A DNA stretch of 64,000 nt from Bugula neritina (taxonomy: Eukaryota > Bryozoa > Gymnolaemata > Cheilostomatida > Bugulidae), in the NCBI GenBank assembly GCA_964035545.1, contig OZ037769.1, positions 4,688,429 to 4,752,428 of the forward strand. The letters are read 5' to 3'. Below the pieces are notes generated by a model. It was not told the DNA's origin. It saw nothing but the letters and a program-made list of their open reading frames with translations, and made no database searches. The position numbers and the translations under genes were made by a program. Below are positions 40,992-53,000 of the stretch, piece after piece. Position 1 is the stretch's first letter. Every line of letters starts with the position of its first letter.

Positions 40992-43900
40992 GTGTGCGCA
41001 TGAACACATTAACTTGATTTCTGTACTCAATGCAAAACAAAATTAGTTCGCTTGCAGATCAGTAAAATACTATAGCACAGCAACAAAGTAGGCCAAGCCA
41101 ACACAGCTAAAAGATTTTCACAAAACTGATGCAGTTTTATGTTATGCTATGCCTAGAGCAAGGTTATAAACTCAATTCATAACTAAATCCTTATACTATC
41201 ATCAGTTTGAAAAGTGACCGAGCTTTACGTGTCAAAAAAGTAGGCTTATCTTAAAATTGGGTCACATAATCTAAACTATTGCTTTTTTTTCAATACAAGC
41301 TTTAACTTGGAAAAATGTGTAACGAAACTGATAGCAAATACCTTTTCATTCATAATGACTTATCAACAATCTTAAACATAATATATTTACTATTTCTATG
41401 ATGCCTGCTGTCATGACCAACAGAAGCAGTTAGTAGAATTTAGTAAAACTACGTCTATTGAGGAAACAACAAAGTGCAAAACTATTATTAGAAAAGCTGT
41501 AAGTCAATGTTTATATGACTCATGACATGTTCCAAAATGGCGGTTCAAATATGGAAGATTGTTTGCTATTCTGAGTATTATAGCAACTCTGATAATGCCA
41601 GTGGCAATGATCCTAGACCTATACCTTTGGCACATGGTCCACCAGAAACATACATAGCACCACTAACTACTTGGGAGTGGCTGGCTGCTTGACAGTAGTA
41701 TTTCTTGTTCAGCCATTCTTTGTCAACTTTAGGTATCACAACTTGGAAATGACTCTCATTTTCTAGACTGTAAAACAAGCGATATGTTGTGCTAAAACAT
41801 TGAGACTAACTTGTCCTGATAGGTGGATTGGTCACAGTCATTTGGCGAATGATGAGTTAAACTGCCTTTACTGGCTTTTGCTTTTGATAAATTGCTTTAC
41901 AAACATGGTGATGATGTGAGTGAGAGGCCATAATAAATATCTGCTTGCATCATCACTAAAATAAATCACACAATATTTTTGTTTATCCTTGAATATTCAG
42001 TAGAGTGCTAGTGCATAACATTTATAGATAGTGAAAACTTACAGAAGTACAAACTTTCTTTGCATTGCATTTTGGGACTATGACTACCCAACGTTTCGGA
42101 ATCATATCTTTAATTGCCACAGTCATTAAAACTTTCACTTACCAACTTTGCCTTTATAAAGCTGAATTTTATGTATGCTATGTGCAATTACAACAGGGTT
42201 ATGAGTACACAAAGCTACTATAGTGCTACTAACTTAACTTTCTTTCTTAGAAATATTTGCTGTCGGTCCAGACTCATTCGAAAACATTTTCAATCAGTTG
42301 CCGTCCATGGTTAAATAACGAATTAATGCTTTGACTCAAACCATGCTGTCAAAAAGGTTGGCAACACTTTAGAGAAACTCAAAAAAGATTCTGACTGCAT
42401 CAAAACAGCTCCCTCTAACCATAAGTACAGAACATCCAAGTTCCCACAATTTTTCTATAGCTGATGAGATTAGTACTGTGCAATATATAGTTACTTACAG
42501 TCATTGCAGGTGGTATTGTGATTTTATAGAATAGGACACAGGTATGCCAATCTACCTATATAAGACCTGCATCAACCTAGGTATTATTTGGTAGGCTAAT
42601 TAAGCAGTTAAAATTGTCTTACACTGTGAGATTATAAGGGATCTTGTTGAAATCCAAGGCTAGAAAAGTTAAGTTTTCATTAAGCAAGACAATTCGACGG
42701 GTCTTCAACAAATTATCCACAGGATAAGATAAGGAACAGGAAATGGTTATGTTTTCGCCTTCTTCCACGCAAGTCTCTTCCACTTGAAACTTTGTAAAGA
42801 CTGGAAGATCCTGAGACTGTGTAGGCAGCTCTACATACCAGCAACATAAACTCATTAGTGGCTGATATATTATTTGTTCTTTATAGCAAATTGTAAGGCA
42901 GATAATATTCTGACTGTAATCATAACTCCATGTGTACATCTTTTATATGACTAAATAGTACCAAAAAACACGAAAGAAATTTAAAGGGTGCTAGAAGATG
43001 CTGTAGATTGTCAAATGGAAACATAAATGGAGCTAACGAAAACTAAATAGAGCTAACTAACACAAACTGAACTGAAACGTAACTGAAAGACAAAAGAGAT
43101 CTTGAAATAGAACTAACAAACCAACAAAACAGTGCATTAAACTCATGGGGCACAACTGTAACCTTTTACTTTTTATATAGCTATATTTGTAAACTTTATC
43201 AGCTAAAGAGTTTTAGTGATTTTGAATGGGAAGATACAAATAATTTTTAGTATCTCATGACTAATTTGTTAGCAAGGGTTATCCATCAGCTTTTCTAGAA
43301 CTTACGTAACGCTTGGATAGTGATGTTGTTAGAGATAATTGTTTGACCATTAGCTGATATGGCTTCACATGTAAATACAATCTTGTAAATAGCACTGGTG
43401 GAGAATGTAACAGGAAGCGAAGGCTGAAGGGAATACCACATCAACTGCTGTCTGGTATCTTCGTCAGCATAACAGTGAGTCCATGAATTGAAGGGAGATA
43501 ACTTTACTCCATCTTTATACCTAGGCTACAATGCACTGACATTTTGGAGATATTTAAATTTGTACTTTGAATGAAAAAATTTTAAAACATCCAAAAGCTA
43601 ATACATGTGAGGATTTATACTCTAGGTAGGCAACTAATTTTACATTTAGTCTGTAAAGTACTTTGTAAAAACTACAATTGAATTGATGCCTGCATCAATT
43701 TAACATAAAAAGGTAGACAACAAAAACATTTATTTCATGATATACAAGAGAATTAAAATATTATACAACAAACAAATTCTGTGTTGACAAATGTCACTTT
43801 TTTCATCATTGTTATTTTCTAATAAGATTGCAACTTATCATAACGGTATAAAAACATTATATATGCTACCATCGGTAAATGTTAAGTTTCAAAATAGCGC

Positions 43901-44572
43901 AAGACATGCTAAATGACAAAACACTTGAATCTCAAAGAGATAACTTGCAGGATAACTTAATACGGCAAAAGCTGATAAAATAATTGAGTTTAACAAAGCT
44001 TGTTTTAAAAGACTAAACATCTGTGTAATTTTGAAATTCAAATTAGCAAAAACATTAAGATAAGAAAACTGAATAGTACAAAACCTAAGGTGTAACCAGC
44101 TTTGTTGATGATAGAGCAGCTATTCCATGTGTAATGTATTTATGAAGTGCCAGCTTACCAGTTGACAACAGAGAAGCCTGTAGCGCAGCACTCTAAAAAT
44201 ATCATTCGATCTAGATAGTGAAATCTGTGAGTTTGAGGGTAGACGGATCCACTCAGTTGATCATGAGGGTTTACAAAATCCAGAGCTAAAAATAAAAGTT
44301 TGCACTGTAAGCAAGCTTTGGCAATACTACACTTGTAAAGAGTTTTCCCTGACTTGGCCTTTGAATGCGTGTGACCTATATAGCAATAAAATAATCAATT
44401 TTAAAACCAACTCAAAACTTAATAAAGTTTACATACCAGCAGATTTGTTGTTTGGTTTACACATCTTTGCAGTTGGATCAATCTTGGCTCTCTGTTCTAC
44501 TTCTAAACACAGAGAATCAGACAGATGTATAAATCTTCCCAGAATAAGACAAGCTACCAGTACTAAAGCCAT
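38292..44572 (-). CDS. Ig-TIR transmembrane receptor, tandem copy 1 (complete)
   Basis: Nine exons in transcript order: 44572-44437, 44285-44159, 43520-43306, 42830-42623, 41767-41625, 40734-40540, 39875-39741, 38989-38772, 38381-38292. Total 1467 nt, 488 residues and TAG. The start MALVLVACLILG is a signal peptide; an in-frame ATG 18 codons earlier (44626) is also possible. Ig1 spans exons 2-3 (LECCATGFSVVNWYKDG to IYKIVFTCEA). Ig2 spans exons 4-5 (ENITISCSLSYP to KKYYCQAASH). The membrane helix VAIAVPLALLVIIVVLVF is in exon 6, followed by a Tyr-rich juxtamembrane segment. The TIR domain fills exons 7-9: YAAYMVYSDID (box 1), LCVPGRDFAIGS (box 2), SSEKIIIFLSNDMF, and a tail with HY where box 3 usually has FW. 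This is the plan of IL-1R-like signalling receptors with one Ig fewer than IL-1R1. Ligand binding outside and TIR adaptor recruitment inside are inferred. The ligand is unknown. Confidence 0.93.
40898..40988. repeat. GA microsatellite in receptor copy 1
   Basis: About 90 bases of GA/GAAA lie in the intron between the Ig2 and membrane-helix exons. The same site is long in copy 3 and short in copy 2. Open frames here (poly-Ser-Leu on the minus strand) are artefacts. Confidence 0.95.
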
Positions 44573-45242
44573 CTTCGCATTCACACGTAAAGCTGTATAA
44601 AAGCACTGACCATTGATACCAGACAATACTGCAAGTAACGATTATGGAGGAGAAATGAAGTAAAACTGCACCAGTTTTGTTGACAAACTAGTTTAATAAA
44701 TCATCCACATGCTATTTATATCACACTGCGGTGAGTAGTGTGAAGTGTCGTCACAGCATGGTAGAAAGTTGAACTACGTGTTGCGAAATCATAATTTAAA
44801 GGTGCTTCCAACGAGAATTATATATAGTTGCATACTTTTTACAGCTAGTTTGAATGGCTGTAACTGTAACTGCACTTAGTTTCGCATGCTTTTAGATTTT
44901 TTATACAAGTAAAACATTTCACGTAATGTAAGCATAGGGAAATTTGTTGCGAGAACGACCTGCCACACACAGTGCGTCGGCTGTGGGTGTACGGAATTTT
45001 ATTAGCTAATGATGTAATCGTGTTTAACTTTACTGCTCGCCTACAGACATATGTTTTAATCTAGTCATCGGCTCTACAGCGGAAATGCAAACTATTGAAA
45101 AATGTTTTAATTAGGTTTGGTAGAAGTTTAACTGCGTATGAAAACACAAAAAGTTTGCTTGTTAATGGCAAGCAGCCAATTAGATCAAATCCGTACAAGC
45201 TTCCCGCACTTGCTGCTCCGCATGTTATCCGCATAAAAATTG

Positions 45243-45690
45243 TAGGGTTGAGTTAACCCAGCAGCCTCTGTGGTGTAATTGGTGCTTGCAAGCCGGAGGT
45301 CTGTGGCTGGAATCTCGATGGGAGCATTATTTTACAAGCTATTTCGGTCTGTAGTAAAGTGTAGTAGAAGTACTCCGAGAGAGTTGAGAGGCCAGAGGAG
45401 CCTGAAGACTGAAGGAGTAGTAGAGAGGTCAGTAGAGTTCAGAAAACTGGGTGGGATGTAGTGTTGAGTTAACCCCACAGCCCCCATGGTGTAATTGGTT
45501 AGCGCACCTGCTTGCAAGTCAGAGGTCTGTGGTTCGAATCCTGGTGGGGGCAATTATTTTGCAAAAACCACACACAACAGCACACTTTTGAGCTGGACGG
45601 ATTTTTCGCATTTGGTCCCTGCAGGGAAATCTTTGTCGTGTAGCCCTACGCTTAGTGATCCAAAGCAGGATAATCCAACGTGCACATTAC
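45243..45690 (+). mobile_element. Dimeric tRNA-derived SINE
   Basis: Two tRNA-like heads, each preceded by GTTGAGTTAACCC, lie about 215 bases apart. The second (45478-45552) is well preserved: GCCCCCA pairs perfectly with TGGGGGC, and it has an A-box GGTGTAATTGGTTAGCGCA and a B-box GGTTCGAATCC. Its T-stem has mismatches, so it is a SINE head rather than a working tRNA. A body follows, containing GGTCCCTGCAGGGAAAT and CGTGTAGCCCTACG. The same arrangement recurs at 57030-57433. Confidence 0.7.
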
Positions 45691-46129
45691 TTGTTTAGCT
45701 TGTGAGCTTTATGAGCTACAATCTAAATAATTATGCTGAATTTAATTTTGTAAATAATTTTACAATCATAGTTATTCTAAGTACCTTGATTTATCAGAAA
45801 AGTTGAAAAATATTTGCAGTAGCATACATCATGAGCTTTTCAAGAAGTCTCAACTTGGAGTAATGCATAAATTATAAGTAATACACTTAGCAGTTGGCAA
45901 CTTTTAGTTGATTAGTAAAATTTTGCTCTTTGAAAACCTGTGATGCTTCTTTAAAATATACTTAAAATACTGCATTAAACTACATTTTGGATAAAAAAAA
46001 CTGTTTTATAGCATATAAAACAATGTAAAATATTGGATTAGGTTTAGTAGAAACAACATAGTGTAGAAATAGTCACATACAAAGATTATATATATAACTC
46101 ACTTACTATAAGCAGTCAGTTGAGGACGA

Positions 46130-48335
46130 CTATGACTGACGATGGATCAACCTTCTCCACAGTGTTCTGTTTTGTGCCAGGTTGTACCATTTGTTGACGT
46201 CGATATCCTTCTTTTTGAGGTGTTCCTTGATGGTGACTTTGTATCCTAATCTAGAACGTCCTTGTTTTCTATGGCCAGATACCAGCTTAGAAAATAACTT
46301 CTTCTTGGGTAATCGATGGGCATCTCGTCCATTCACGGTTGCAAATTATTACCTGATCATACATTGGTGCTAACTTTGCTCATTGAAGAATTTCAGTGTT
46401 GGAGATTTTTATGCTACCGTTTAACTTTCATGATGAACTTAAACTGTTTTATCACAAAGGTGTTGAGTTTCTTAACCTAAGATTTGTACAGCGTCCAAGT
46501 CTTAGAGCCGTATAGTAGTGTGATCAGAACAATAGCTCTGTACACTTGACATTTCACTCTGGTTGTTACGTCATTGTTGTTCCAGAGTTTCTCTCTCAGT
46601 CTCCCAAATGCAACTGAAGCTTTACACATCCTTGTTTGCGGTTCAGTGTCTAGACTTCCATCATGAGTAATTGTGCTGCCAAAGTATGTAAACCTGCTTA
46701 CATTTTCCAGCAGGCGATCCTCAATCTGGAAATTGCCAGATCTTTTAGTGGTATGTGCACATGGTTGGTACATGACCGATCTGCTTTGCGCATATTTATA
46801 CACAATCTGAAGTCATGGGCAGCTTTAGCAAAACGTGATGTAACCACCTGCTTATTCTCCAAGCTGTGTGCTATTAGTGCTGTGTCATCCGGGAACAGCA
46901 ATTCACGATGCGCAACCACTTGAGTACAATTCTTGTATTTGAAAAGAGCGAGGTTGAATAGATTAGCACCAGGTCTGGTCTGCAGGTAGATACCCTGGGT
47001 GGTGTCAGGGAATGCTTCGTCGAGTACCGCTGCGAGGTATGTGCTAAGCAATTTAGGCCCAAGAACACAGCCTTGTTTTACTCCATCATTGACAGCAAAT
47101 GGTGGTGACAGCTGGTCTTTGCTTGCGATATGTGCTTCCATCCCAACATGGAACTGCTGGATCAGCTTAATCAAGTGTGATGGGACACTGTTTTTTCCAA
47201 GGATGATCCACAGCGCCTCTCTGCTAACTGTCAAAGGCTTTGGTGAAGTCTATAAACACAGCATATAAAGGTCTCTGCTGCTCTCTACATTTTTCTTGCA
47301 CTTGCTTCAAGATGAAAATCATTTCCACAGTACTTCCCTCAGCTCAGAAACCAGATTGGGTTTCTGGCAGAATAGTAGCTTCAATGTGATGATTTATTTG
47401 GTTGAGCTGAGTTCTTGCCATGACTTCACCGGGAATTAATAGCAAGGAGATACCTCGATAGTTACCAAAGTCACGTCGGTCGCCTTTATTAAACATAGTT
47501 ATCATGGCAGTGTCCCTCCAGTCTTTAGGAATTGTACCACTTCTCTAAGCTCTACATATAATTTTCCACAATGCTTCTTTCAGAGATGTGCCACCTTGCT
47601 TTAATGTTTCACCAGGAATTTGCTCGTTACCGGGTGCTTTGTTGTTAGCCAGTCGTTAATTGCGTTGTTCAGTTCTAGAAAGTCAGGCTCTGTCTCCAAT
47701 TCATGAGCAATTGGTATGTTTTTGATCCTGGTGGTGATTTCCGCTGACACAGTACAAGTCTCATTGAGAAGATCATTGAAATGTTTTGCCCATTTGCATA
47801 GGATATCCCTTTCATCTCTCTGAATGTTTCCATCTTCAGCCTTAATGTGGATTTTGTGTCTGGTGGTGACGTCCCCAAACTTCTTTCAGGCTGTTATAGA
47901 AAGCCCTGGTGTTGTTTGTGTCGGCAAGTAGTTGCAGCTGTTTCGCTTTGGATTTTCAACTGGTGATTTTCAGTTTTCTGGTTTTTAGTTAGAGTTGACA
48001 ATAAGCTTCCCGGTGTACAGCTTTATTAGCACGTGTTGCCCTATTAGAGAGTAGCTTATCCCTAGTCTAGTTTTTATCTGACAGAAGCTGCTGAATTTCA
48101 AGATCGTTTTCATTGAACCAGTCTTGATACTTCAGTTTGTTTGTTCCAAGTGTAGCCAAGGACACTCTTATTAATATGGTGCGGAGTGTGCACCAGGTGG
48201 TCTCAACATTACTATCTATGAGCACTTCTTTCTCCGTAGGTTCTTTGGCTATTGTATTATCAAGTTCTGATCTGTATAACTCACATGTAGTTAATCCTGT
48301 GCTTCCCATTTGCTGATACTTGCTCAGAAATTTAT
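46130..48335 (-). mobile_element. Degenerate LINE (non-LTR retrotransposon) reverse transcriptase fragment
   Basis: Minus-strand fragments in several frames match the order of a LINE reverse transcriptase and its C-terminal region. The upstream part lies at 48309-47675. The catalytic core at 47234-46698 has VNDGVKQGCVLGP and FPDDTALIAHS, a decayed form of the FADD box. Next comes FTYFGSTITHDGSLD and LLYGSKTWTLY (46803-46477), then a C-terminal part with RLPKKKLFSKLVSGHRKQGR and NRTLWRRLI, ending at a stop at 46130. Frameshifts and the damaged active site make it dead. The pattern recalls LINEs common in invertebrates; the clade cannot be assigned by eye. No 5' endonuclease region is seen, so it is 5'-truncated. 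Confidence 0.85.
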
Positions 48336-50058
48336 TTCATATTTTTATGAATTGTATTACGAGGAACTCTGCACCCCATAATTCATTACACAAAAATTTT
48401 CTCATAGAATAATTTACATAAAAAACATCTAATAATTGAATTGAACAGCAGTTTTTAAAAAGCATATGTATAACTGATAGAAATCTACAAAATTTATGTT
48501 ATAACATAAAGTACATAATATTACCTCACTTTCAAATAACTATAGTTATCACTAGTGCGTTGTGTAAAATATGTTATGTGGTGCTTTGGCAAGCTGTGCT
48601 ACATCATGTTACATAATACTTTACATAATTTCATGCAATAAATTGATGGTTTCTTTCAATTCTGAATATATAATGAGTATTTAACCTTCTGTTCTTCCGC
48701 CTACATACATATTGTTGTAAAGGTGTGGGTTGCCTATCGAGGACAGTGCTGATTGAACATAAACTCTTTGTGAAAGTCTGAGTCTGTTGTAGATGTCAAA
48801 TGGTTTATTATTCATAAGCATGCTGCTAAAATGGGCTCATGCATAGACCTATACAAGTAAAGAGAATATTAATTGGGAAAATAGTTCTAAGTAGTCTGTA
48901 GTGATCCTTAGCCAAGACTGATTAACAATAGAAAAACACCTGCCTTTTATACTAAAATGTTTATTGTTGGGCTATACATAAGTTGTGATTATAGTGCAGG
49001 TTTTATATGCAGTGTATTTTATTGAGATTCATCTAATAAGGAAGGTACCAAACAAGCTATTCAAAATTGATTCATGCTTTTATGGAATTTATCTGTAGAC
49101 AATCAAATGTTTTAATTGCTTATTTCAGACATTTGAAAACAAATAATATAAGCAGTTGTTGCGTAAGTTGCTTGCAGTTGCACTGTTTATAATACAAATT
49201 TTTGAAGCAATTTTAGAATAACACTAAATATTTAAGTAGAGCCATTAAGAATATGACATAAAAGAGAGATATTCAACTATCAGGTGTAAAAAATTGCTCA
49301 TAGCCGGTTCCATAGCTATATAATATTGTATATAAAGTTACTAGGCTCAACTCATGCAAACCCAAAATTCATTTGTTACGCTACAATGCTCTTTAGCATC
49401 TTTTAGTTTGCGGATATATACAAACATTGCAATTAGACAGAAAGACAATAATATTTTTGCTCGTAATTTCTATTACCATTTATTAGATAGTTAAAATAAC
49501 TACAAATTGTATTTAACGTAAAGAAAAAAGAGTTTTATTAATATTGTCTTAACATAGTTTGTTCCAGTAAACTTCATCCCAAGCTTAGTTTAAATTAGCT
49601 TTTGTCCGTGAATTAATATTGGCTATAGATTAAATAGTATACCATATCATTATATATTTATTATTCTATAATTATCACGCAAAGGTTTGCATAAAATAGA
49701 GTACACTATAAAGATTATGCAGCTGCTCATAAAGGTTAATGGATATTTTATGTACAAATAATAAAAAAGTCACCAAAATTAGAAAAATATATGCCTGTGT
49801 ATAATAATATATTATGCATGAGCTATAATGTCAGCTGTGACACTAAAATTGAAGTACTTAGTACAACATTCTATATTGGATGGTAATTATGTTGAGTATA
49901 ATGCATAATAATAATATATATTTATATATTAACAATGTGCGTCTCAGCATATACAGTAAATTTCATAAGAAGTTATATTACATGATAATAATATACTACA
50001 GTTATAATTATAAGCCAAACGTTAAATCCATTATAATAGCTTGCTATTCTATTCTCAT

Positions 50059-53000
50059 CTACATTATTTGGAAGTTGAAGGAAGATAGTAGAGCATCAGC
50101 CAGTTGCTGCTTGTAATCAGGTGACTCATAGTGCAGTGTCTTCATGATCTACAGCATAGTTTCCAAAATGTCTCATAATCAATAGATAATCATATAATAT
50201 TAATGGAACAGTTAGCATTATAGGATTGTATAACATTACCTACTAAATGTAGATCAGGGGTTAATATTTTTGAGTTGTGCTCACTTGAACGCTATAAGCT
50301 CCACCAATATGTTATTTAACTTGCAAGTGTCATCTACTAAATTCTGCCAATCGAAGTGAAACAAGCAGAGCATGTGAGCTAGCACAAGTTTGTTAGCTAG
50401 AATAAACTAGTGAAATTAATGTGCATTCCCCTTCCCGTTGAAAATATGTAATATTTTGAAAAAAGTTAAAAATCATAACGTAGCAATAACAAGGCAATGA
50501 TATCACAAGTTAAATACAGAAGAACTGTTTGCTTACCTTTAAAGCTGCTTTGAGATCTTTCCTACGATTCAACACCTCAGGTTCAATGGTATCCAAAAGT
50601 ATGATGATAGTTGGCTTGCATAGAGCCAGTGATAAACTCAAAGAGGTGTCAGACCAGTCAGCCTTTGTCTCGTCTTGAGTAAACATATCATTTGACAGAA
50701 AGATGATTATTTTCTCTGATGATTTGAGACATTCAGACATGATGAGAGGCGTCACTAAAAGATATAAAACACTACACTCAACATTTGAATAGCAGCTTTT
50801 ACATGCTCAGTTAACTTTGTAAGGCAGGGGTATGAAAATTTAGTACACTTTTATGGCTATTGAAAAAACAGGTTTGTCAAAATTGTTTGCTGCAAGTTGC
50901 ATGCACCTAAACTTATTTTGAGGACATGTAAAATAAATGAGAAAAATGGATGTGTGTGGGTCTGCTAATGAATTATACCACTAGAACTTAAATGCTAAAC
51001 CCTGCCTTTTTTCCGATATACGACTACAATGGTAGGTTTTTCTATTAGGTTTAGAAAATGCATTCTAATGTATACAAAAATGTCAACTCTAGACCAAGAA
51101 TTGATCATGGATAAAAATATTGCAAGCATTAAAAGGGACTTTAGGTTGCAAGGAAACAAAAACCTTATGTTGATACGTTTGTGCTCCCCACCTACATACA
51201 TGAAAAATGGATAGATATGTACAGCTGGCTATAGAAAGAGAAATGTAGAAGACGGTATGCAGTTATTATAAACTCAATCTTATAGTTTCCTTACATTAGC
51301 ATGACTAAAACACTGTAGTGGAAATCAGTGACACAGATACATAACTGAATATACTGAACTATGTTAGACTACTAAGCATAAACAGCTCGCATTAAACCCA
51401 CTTCATATATTACAGTGGCTTATAGATTTCAAACTTTACTGCAAAACATGTTACTCTGTGCACAACATACATGTGACTTGCTTAAACATCTCAAGATCTA
51501 ATACATACGTACCTGAGCCTATAGCAAAGTCTCGATCAGGTACACACAGTTTGAGACAGAACCGGTTTTCTATGGTGTTGATAAAAGTGGTAACCGCAGA
51601 GTGGTCGATATCTGAGTAGACCACATAGGCAGCATACTTGTAGTCTCCTAAAAAAGTACAGAGTTTTCGAAGACCGATGAGATTATATAAATAGAAGCAC
51701 AAACAGACCACGACAATCTTATTGAGTAACTCGTCTTCAGGAAATCAAATACTAATAAATCAAAATACTATGTCTCAACTAAACCTAAGCCAACTGTGGT
51801 TCAATGCTATTGGCCAGCTTGTAGCATGTGATAGAAAGCAGGTAATAAAAAGGCTTTTTAAGATGTAAATAAAATTTAATGTCATGACTTGTAACTTTTA
51901 ATAGACTAAATATTTGTACATAAACTTCATCTCGGAGCTAGAGAGAAAAATGATATATGTAATATTTATTCTCTATTGATTAACCAATCATTTACTTTGC
52001 TAATTTTGATGGAGCAGAACCTTGGCAAATAAATGTATTCATAACAACTATATATGTAGTAATTTATTGCCTCAAACTTTCATGGGCAAATCGCCAGCAA
52101 AACGCATACGATCAACTTTTTTAGCCAATACTTTTAACTTTTTGTTGCTTTTTTCGCCAGAAATGCTTTGTGTTAAAAACATGTTAATTAAAAATATATA
52201 AGTCAATAGATCAACTAGATCAATTGACAATGTCATATTCAATGAGATTTTTAGAGAGCTGCATAAAATTTCCTTAAAGTTTAACGATATGTATGTTAGT
52301 ATGTGGTACAAACCTTTAGTATAAAGAGCTGATTTTAGCCTCTGTACCACATTAACACGATACCACATATTGTAGTATGTATTGTATCTTACGGTGAGGG
52401 TGAAGACCAGCACCACAAAGATTACTAGCAGAGCTAGGGGCACTGCTATAGCAACCGAGAGGTTTGATTCCTTTGGAACTTCATGGACTATAGAGTTTGT
52501 CTCGGCAACTAAAATATAATATTTATAAAATATATTCATCCGTGCTGCTAAAACCAACAAATATCTGCCCGACACCCTGTATATACCTGAGATAATGTGT
52601 GCTTAGTGTGTATGTGGTGTGAGTGAGTGCATTTGTGCAATTGTGCAATGGTGCAAGAGAGAGAGAGAGAGTGTGTGTGTATGTGTGTGGGTGTGTGCGT
52701 GTGTGTGTGTGTGTACATTTCATCTTTAAATGGCTTTAATTAAAAAATTACACTGCGTGAACACATTAACTTGATTTCTGTACTCAATGCAAAACAAAAT
52801 CAGTTCACTTGCAGATCAGTAAAATACTATACCACAGCAACAAAGTAGGCCAAGCCAACACAGCTAAAAGATGTTCACAAAACTGATACAGTTTTATGTT
52901 ATGCTATGCCTAGAGCAAGGTTATAAGCTCAATTCATAACTAAATCCTTATACTATCATCAGTTTGAAAAGTGACAGAGCTTTACTTGTCAAAAAGTAGG

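Larger units (their letters stand above)
44573..50058. other. Spacer between receptor copies 1 and 2
   Basis: 5.5 kb. From right to left of the array's transcription it holds the 3' flank of copy 2 (from about 49430), unique AT-rich sequence (48340-49420), a LINE remnant (46130-48335), a dimeric tRNA-derived SINE (45243-45690) and the 5' flank of copy 1. The 5' flank (44573-45240) and the 3' flank both align with the spacer between copies 2 and 3. Confidence 0.8.

Noticed and set aside
40749-41040. Long Ser-Leu repeat open frames
   Set aside because: Produced by the GA microsatellite within a receptor intron; the same artefact appears at 62182-62376.
45478-45552. Possible functional tRNA gene
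   Set aside because: The acceptor stem is perfect, but the T-stem and anticodon stem have mismatches. The sequence is repeated with a SINE body, so it is a retroposon head.
46477-47234. Intact reverse transcriptase gene
   Set aside because: The reading frame changes several times and the active-site box is altered (FPDD), so only a dead remnant is supported.
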